Shown here in pieces: positions 39,120-43,110 of a DNA stretch of 43,110 bases; within the stretch, counting starts at the first letter, position 1, and each line of letters opens with the position of its first letter. This stretch comes from an uncultured bacterium. Lineage in GTDB: Bacteria > Bacteroidota > Bacteroidia > Bacteroidales > Bacteroidaceae. The notes under the pieces were generated by a model. It was not told the DNA's origin. It saw only the letters and a program-made list of their open reading frames with translations, and ran no database searches. The position numbers and the translations under genes are program-made. The DNA is taken from contig CAMHUC010000028.1 of assembly GCA_946188155.1 (NCBI GenBank), positions 1-43,110 on the forward strand, given 5' to 3'.

Positions 39120-40613
39120 TCATAGAGTCTGTCTGTGTTTGATGGGTGTATGGCGCTGATAATCGTAGAGGGTCAGGCGACGCAGGTGGTAGTAGGCGAG
39201 CCAATAGTTCTGAAGCGAGGCAATCTGATTCTGCCGGGCCGTCTGCCAATGGCTCTGGGCCAGTGAGAGGTCGTAGGCGTTGGCCTGGCCTCGGATAAAG
39301 CGCTGTAGGGTCTGGGCATAGGCATCCTCAGCGATGGTTAGGGCCTGACGCGAGGTCTCTACGATAGCCTGACGCTCGTTGATTTCGGTGACGGTCAGGG
39401 CCACTTCCAGTTCGGTGTCACGTGCCGTCTCCTTCTCGGCATTCTCGGCCGCATCCACATTACTGCGGGCTGCCAACCAGGCGTTCTTGCGCTTCCCCCA
39501 GTCCTTCAGTGGTACGGTGATGGTGACGGTAGCCATGTCCTGTGAGAGCAGATGACTGTAGGCATCGGCAAAGCGGTCGGCCACCTGGTTCAGACCTATG
39601 CTGGCATTCAGGTTCATGCTGAGGTTCTTCTCCACCTTGGCGCGTTCCGCATCGCGACGGGCCTCGGCCGTTGTTTGTCGGCTGCTCAGATACTGCGGGT
39701 TATTCTCCCGTGCATGTAGGATAGCTTCTGCCACATCGACACGCAGGGTGCCAATGACAGACGGAATGACGAGCTCTATCTCCGTCAGCCTGTCCATACC
39801 GAGATAGGCGGCGAGCTCCTGAACGGCACGGTTACGGGCTATGCGGGCATTGGCGAGGGTGGTACGAGCATTGGTCTTCTGGAGTTCGAGAATGCTCAGT
39901 TCGGCCTTCGGTATGCTGGCTATCTTAAAACGCCGCTCAGCGATGGCAAAGATGGTGTCGCACGAGGCGAGGTACTCCTCGGCCATGCGCTGCTGATCCT
40001 GTGCGAGGGCGAGGGCGAAGAACTTGCCGACGGCCTCCTCCGAGGCTGTCTCGATGCCATAGGCAAGTTCCTTCTCTGCGCGAGTCAGTTTGAGAGGTTC
40101 AATCCTGCGGGCCCATTTCAACGGGTTATAGAAGAGCAGGTCCTGCTTGTAGCCCACGCTGATGGGGATGGTCATGAACTGCGCCTCGTTCTGTTCTCCG
40201 AAGGTGCGGAGGTAGCCCAGCAGTGTGGAGCCGTATATTTGTCCACCCCAGCGCTCGATGTCCTGGGTGACGGTGATGCCGGCTTGAGAATAGAACATAC
40301 GCTGTTGGCGGTATACGTCGATATCTTCGAAGGAGAGATAGCGTTGGGTCATGTAGCGCTGGTACATCACGGGCGTAGACTCCAGCAGGAACTGTGGTTT
40401 GCGGGTGGCCTGCCACGACAGGTACTTGTAGCGCGATGCCTGATAGATGCTCAGGTACTTCTGAGCCGACAGCGAGCTGTCGGCGGCCAACCGTATCGTA
40501 CGCTCGAGGTCGAGCACGACGCGCTGCTGCGCATGAACAATTGACAATTGACAATTGATAACTGAAAATTGGGTTGTCGCCAACAGAATAAGAAAACGTT
40601 TGGTAATCATCAT
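39120..40613 (-). CDS. TolC-family outer-membrane efflux protein
   Basis: The outer-membrane channel of a tripartite exporter. The 497 residues begin MMITKRFLILLATTQFSVIN, with the signal peptide cut near VHA-QQ. The mature part has the two long coiled-coil repeats of TolC: about 170-250 (AEKELAYGIETASEEAVGKF, LEL-QKTNARTTLANARIARN) and about 290-400 (ARRDAERAKVEKNLSMNLNA, then LKDWGKRKNAWLAARSNVDA). The start is set at ATG 40613; a TTG six bases upstream is in frame. Part of the signal peptide is encoded by the CAATTGACAATTG repeat at 40538-40571. It is the third gene after the ABC and HlyD-like genes, 16 bp from the latter. Confidence 0.88.
   Translation of the reverse strand: MMITKRFLILLATTQFSVINCQLSIVHAQQRVVLDLERTIRLAADSSLSAQKYLSIYQASRYKYLSWQATRKPQFLLESTPVMYQRYMTQRYLSFEDIDVYRQQRMFYSQAGITVTQDIERWGGQIYGSTLLGYLRTFGEQNEAQFMTIPISVGYKQDLLFYNPLKWARRIEPLKLTRAEKELAYGIETASEEAVGKFFALALAQDQQRMAEEYLASCDTIFAIAERRFKIASIPKAELSILELQKTNARTTLANARIARNRAVQELAAYLGMDRLTEIELVIPSVIGTLRVDVAEAILHARENNPQYLSSRQTTAEARRDAERAKVEKNLSMNLNASIGLNQVADRFADAYSHLLSQDMATVTITVPLKDWGKRKNAWLAARSNVDAAENAEKETARDTELEVALTVTEINERQAIVETSRQALTIAEDAYAQTLQRFIRGQANAYDLSLAQSHWQTARQNQIASLQNYWLAYYHLRRLTLYDYQRHTPIKHRQTL
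40538..40571. repeat. CAATTGACAATTGA repeat within the TolC signal-peptide codons
   Basis: About 34 bp of CAATTGA copies code for the hydrophobic stretch around residues 16-25 (SVINCQLSI) of the TolC-like protein. A second copy of the same family, CATTGTCAATTATCAATTTT, lies just before its start codon at 40611-40630. Confidence 0.85.
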
Positions 40614-40629
40614 TGTCAATTATCAATTT

Positions 40630-41526
40630 TCATTTTTCGATTGTAAGTATCACTTGCACGTTCATGCCGTCAAAGAGGTTGGCCGCATGAGAGACATGGG
40701 CACGGATGGTGACAGCACCTTGTTGATCAACGACAGGGTTGATCTCACTAATCGTTGCAGTATAGCGCTGCGACTTATCGGCAATAGGGATAACACTTAC
40801 CGTTGTTCCTTGTTGGTATCGACAGAGATCAGTCTCCATTACGCGAAACTCTACAGCCATGTCACCCGAAGCGATGACTCGACAGACAGGTTGTCCTGCC
40901 TGCGCCAACTGATGAGCCTGTACGGCAACGTTGGCCACTACACCGTCGAAGGGGGCAGTAAGTACACCACTTCGAAGTTCATGTTGGGCAGCAGCAAGCT
41001 GAGTACGTGCCGAGGCGAGCTGACTCTTTGAAAGGGCATAGCCCGACTTCACGTCGGCATTGTGTACCACACTGGCGGGCACCTGCGACGTCTTGTCAGG
41101 ATCATACCCCTGGGAGATGATGACATCCTGCATCTGCAGGTGGGCCTGTTCCATCTGGAGCTGGGCCTGTTCGATGGCACGTTCCTGCTTGGCGACGGCA
41201 TTGCGGAGCTTGAACTGGTCGAGCTGGGCCAGAACCTGACCACGGCGCACTTGCTGACCGTTATGTACAAGGACACGTTCAATGGGCAGGGCCATCTCGA
41301 ACGACAGGTCGGCGAAGTGTTCGGCCACCACTTTTCCCATTGTCCTCATCCCGCCGCTTTCGGGCAGCGGCAATGTCTTCTGCACCGTTTCGCCAGCAAC
41401 CGTCGCAACCGAGTCGGCCACAGCTATCTTCGTAGTGTCGTTCGCAGGGGTTTCTTTCCCGGCTTGGCCACCGCCGCAGCCTGCTGTCATCGCAGCTATG
41501 GCCATGAATATCATTACTTTCTTCAT
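40630..41526 (-). CDS. HlyD-like periplasmic adaptor lipoprotein
   Basis: The membrane-fusion subunit linking an ABC exporter to TolC. The 298 residues start MKKVMIFMAIAAMTAGC, with a lipobox (MTAGC, Cys17). Then comes a lipoyl-like half (VHNGQQVRRGQVLAQLDQ), a coiled coil (AVAKQERAIEQAQLQMEQAH and on, about 110-190), the second lipoyl half (LTAPFDGVVANVAVQAHQLA) and a beta-barrel (VSVIPIADKSQRY). The C-terminal INPVVDQQGAVTIRAHVSHA and GMNVQVIL are typical. The gene lies 3 bp after the ABC gene and 16 bp before tolC, so the set is an operon. It is shorter than most RND adaptors, as is common for peptide exporters. Confidence 0.88.
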   Translation of the reverse strand: MKKVMIFMAIAAMTAGCGGGQAGKETPANDTTKIAVADSVATVAGETVQKTLPLPESGGMRTMGKVVAEHFADLSFEMALPIERVLVHNGQQVRRGQVLAQLDQFKLRNAVAKQERAIEQAQLQMEQAHLQMQDVIISQGYDPDKTSQVPASVVHNADVKSGYALSKSQLASARTQLAAAQHELRSGVLTAPFDGVVANVAVQAHQLAQAGQPVCRVIASGDMAVEFRVMETDLCRYQQGTTVSVIPIADKSQRYTATISEINPVVDQQGAVTIRAHVSHAANLFDGMNVQVILTIEK

Positions 41527-41529
41527 ACT

Positions 41530-43110
41530 TTATAATTGTCTCTGTGCCATTTCGTAGAAAAGTCCCTTGTTCTCCATCAGTTCCTCAAACGTACCTTCCT
41601 CGACTATGCGCCCCTTGTCGAGAACGATGATGCGGTCGCAGTGGCGGATGGTAGAGAGTCGGTGGGCGATGACCACACGCGTACACATCAGCTCGTCGAG
41701 GTTGTCGCTGACGGCCTTCTGCGAGATGTTGTCGAGTGCCGACGTCGCCTCGTCGAAGAAGATGATGTCGGGCTTCGAGATGAGGGCACGGGCGATGAGG
41801 ATACGCTGCTTCTGTCCGCCGCTGAATCCGCCGCCGCCTTCCTGTACCACGGTGTGGAGTCCCATCGGCATGTTGCGCACATCGTCTTCCAGACAGGCCA
41901 TGCGTAGTGCGTCCCACGCATCCTCATGCGTAGCCCAGGGGGCTGTGATGGTGATGTTATGGAACAGGTCGCCTGTAAACAGGCTACCACTCTGCAGACA
42001 GCAGCCTATCTTCCTGCGAAGCGAGGTCTTGTCGACCTTCGCCAGGTCGTAGTTGTCGTAGTAGATACCGCCCGTCAGCGGCTTCTCGAAACCGAGCAGC
42101 AGTCGCATGAGCGTGGATTTGCCGCAGCCCGACTTGCCTACGATGCCTACATACTCTCCCGGATCGATGCGGAGCGACAGGTCGTCGAGTATCAGCGGGC
42201 CGTCTTCGGTATATCTAAATGATACACCAGAGACTTCGATGCCGCCGAAGAGATCTTCTACCTGCGGCGCCTTGTCTTCCATTTCGGGCACCGACTCCAG
42301 AATGGGCTTCACGCTCTCCAGCAGCGGTTTGATTTTTGCCAGACTCGGCAGTTCCGCGTTGAGCTGTACCAGTGAGGCGGTAATCATGCCGAAGGCCGAG
42401 CTGAAGGCGATATAGTCGGAGGTGTTCACACCGTTCGACAAGGTGCTCCAAAAGAGCAACATCGTGCCGCCAAGGGCGAGGAAAGCGCTCAGGGCCGGAT
42501 AGAGTCTCACCTTGAAGTCGGGATTGTAGATAATGCTTGCTGCATCGCTGTAGTGGTCGAGCCAGCGGGTAAAGGCACGGTTCTCAGACCCCGTCAGTTT
42601 CAGTTTCTGGATACCTGCAAAGAGATTGTATTCCAGTCCGCTGAGCCTTGCAGAGCGCTCCGTATAGTTATGTTGCAGGCTGACGGTACGATAGTAGTTC
42701 AGCACAAGCACCAGTGCCTGGGCCACGATGATGCCGAGGGCCGGCCACAAGAGTTTTCCGCCATAGATATACACCTGTACCAGGTAGATGATGCTCAGTA
42801 CGGCCGTGAGCAGCGCACCAATGATATTCTCGTTCATCAGTGAGCATAGCGTCGATACGTTCTGCAGCTTGGCCGTCAGCTCACCGCTGGCGTTCTTCGA
42901 GAAAAACGTCGGACTCAGCAGGAACGTACGGGCCATCACCGCGTTCTGCACGTGGAGCTCTACAATGTGCTGTATCCTGATGATGTAGAGGTTACGCGTC
43001 AGGGTGAGCAGCAGTGTACTTACGGTAGCACCGATGAGCAGACCGGTGATAGGCCGCAGGTCGCTGGCGTCGCCCGTAGGAATCACGGTGTCGAAGATCA
43101 GCTTGTTGGC
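41530..43110 (-). CDS. Peptide-exporter-type ABC transporter (fused permease and ATPase), 5' end outside
   Basis: The frame is open to the right edge, so the N-terminus lies outside the window. The visible 526 residues hold a transmembrane domain (about six spans; VSTLLLTLTRNLYIIRIQHI, LLTAVLSIIYLVQVYIYGG) and a C-terminal ATPase. The Walker A motif is GKSGCGKST, the Q-loop GCCLQSGSL, the signature FSGGQKQRI, Walker B IIFFDEATSALD and the switch His in VIAHRLSTI. The pattern most resembles NHLP/NHLM-type bacteriocin exporters (with IPTGDASDLRPITGLL). A cysteine peptidase domain, if any, would lie outside. HlyD-like and TolC genes follow at once, giving a full type I export set. The cargo is not visible in the window. 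Confidence 0.85.
   Translation of the reverse strand, partial: ANKLIFDTVIPTGDASDLRPITGLLIGATVSTLLLTLTRNLYIIRIQHIVELHVQNAVMARTFLLSPTFFSKNASGELTAKLQNVSTLCSLMNENIIGALLTAVLSIIYLVQVYIYGGKLLWPALGIIVAQALVLVLNYYRTVSLQHNYTERSARLSGLEYNLFAGIQKLKLTGSENRAFTRWLDHYSDAASIIYNPDFKVRLYPALSAFLALGGTMLLFWSTLSNGVNTSDYIAFSSAFGMITASLVQLNAELPSLAKIKPLLESVKPILESVPEMEDKAPQVEDLFGGIEVSGVSFRYTEDGPLILDDLSLRIDPGEYVGIVGKSGCGKSTLMRLLLGFEKPLTGGIYYDNYDLAKVDKTSLRRKIGCCLQSGSLFTGDLFHNITITAPWATHEDAWDALRMACLEDDVRNMPMGLHTVVQEGGGGFSGGQKQRILIARALISKPDIIFFDEATSALDNISQKAVSDNLDELMCTRVVIAHRLSTIRHCDRIIVLDKGRIVEEGTFEELMENKGLFYEMAQRQL

Noticed and set aside
40630..41526. RND efflux adaptor
   Set aside because: The neighbouring transporter is a fused ABC protein and no RND pump is present, so an ABC export adaptor fits better.

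Overview
The window looks like a chromosomal segment of a Bacteroidota bacterium, most likely Prevotella or a close relative. The evidence is the recurrent TAnnTTTG promoter element, a PorQ-type secretion gene next to cmk, a DUF4421 protein, a pectate lyase with a Prevotella-like C-terminal tail, scarce Shine-Dalgarno sites, and many short AT-rich tandem repeats between genes. No species name can be given from the sequence alone.

Layout. Positions 1-7.5 kb hold housekeeping genes: DUF4421 protein, cmk and porQ on the minus strand, then a TonB-like protein, a polyprenyl synthase, a TatD nuclease, tRNA-Ser(GGA) and glycerate kinase on the plus strand. Positions 7.5-12 kb hold a Tat-exported aldo/keto reductase with an iron-sulfur domain, a non-coding region dense in TGCTATA motifs, a two-gene unit of a degenerate histidine kinase and a HAD phosphatase lipoprotein, and two palindromic elements. 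Positions 12.1-15.1 kb form an operon of ABC ATPase, two related membrane proteins and a YtrA-type GntR regulator, with a matching palindrome just after the promoter. Convergent to it lies hrpB.

Positions 17.7-29.4 kb look like a defence region. It has an AAA-ATPase/PD-(D/E)XK protein, a shortened HTH-PLD gene ending in repeat hairpins, a type I-C CRISPR array (7 repeats, 6 spacers) and the cas operon cas3-cas5c-cas8c-cas7c-rhuM-cas4-cas1-cas2, all on the minus strand. The unusual point is an intact RhuM-family gene placed between cas7 and cas4 with gaps of only 6 and 5 bp, as tight as the cas-cas junctions. This is the best candidate for an undescribed arrangement.

Positions 29.4-36 kb hold a palindrome-rich intergenic region, a secreted pectate lyase preceded by an 18-bp direct repeat, a small heat-shock protein and mfd. 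The mfd gene carries three in-frame low-complexity tracts, two of them like the intergenic repeats. At 36.19-36.23 kb is the 3' part of a CAU-anticodon tRNA with no 5' half, a likely attachment-site scar. Beyond it come AT-richer genes: an AlbA_2/Schlafen-type ATP-binding protein and an N-terminally incomplete protein with a possible pore-forming-toxin core. A TolC / HlyD / ABC peptide-export set runs off the right edge.

The cas genes and the 36.3-39.1 kb genes look AT-richer than cmk, hrpB or mfd, which fits acquisition by transfer. That is a visual estimate, not a calculation.
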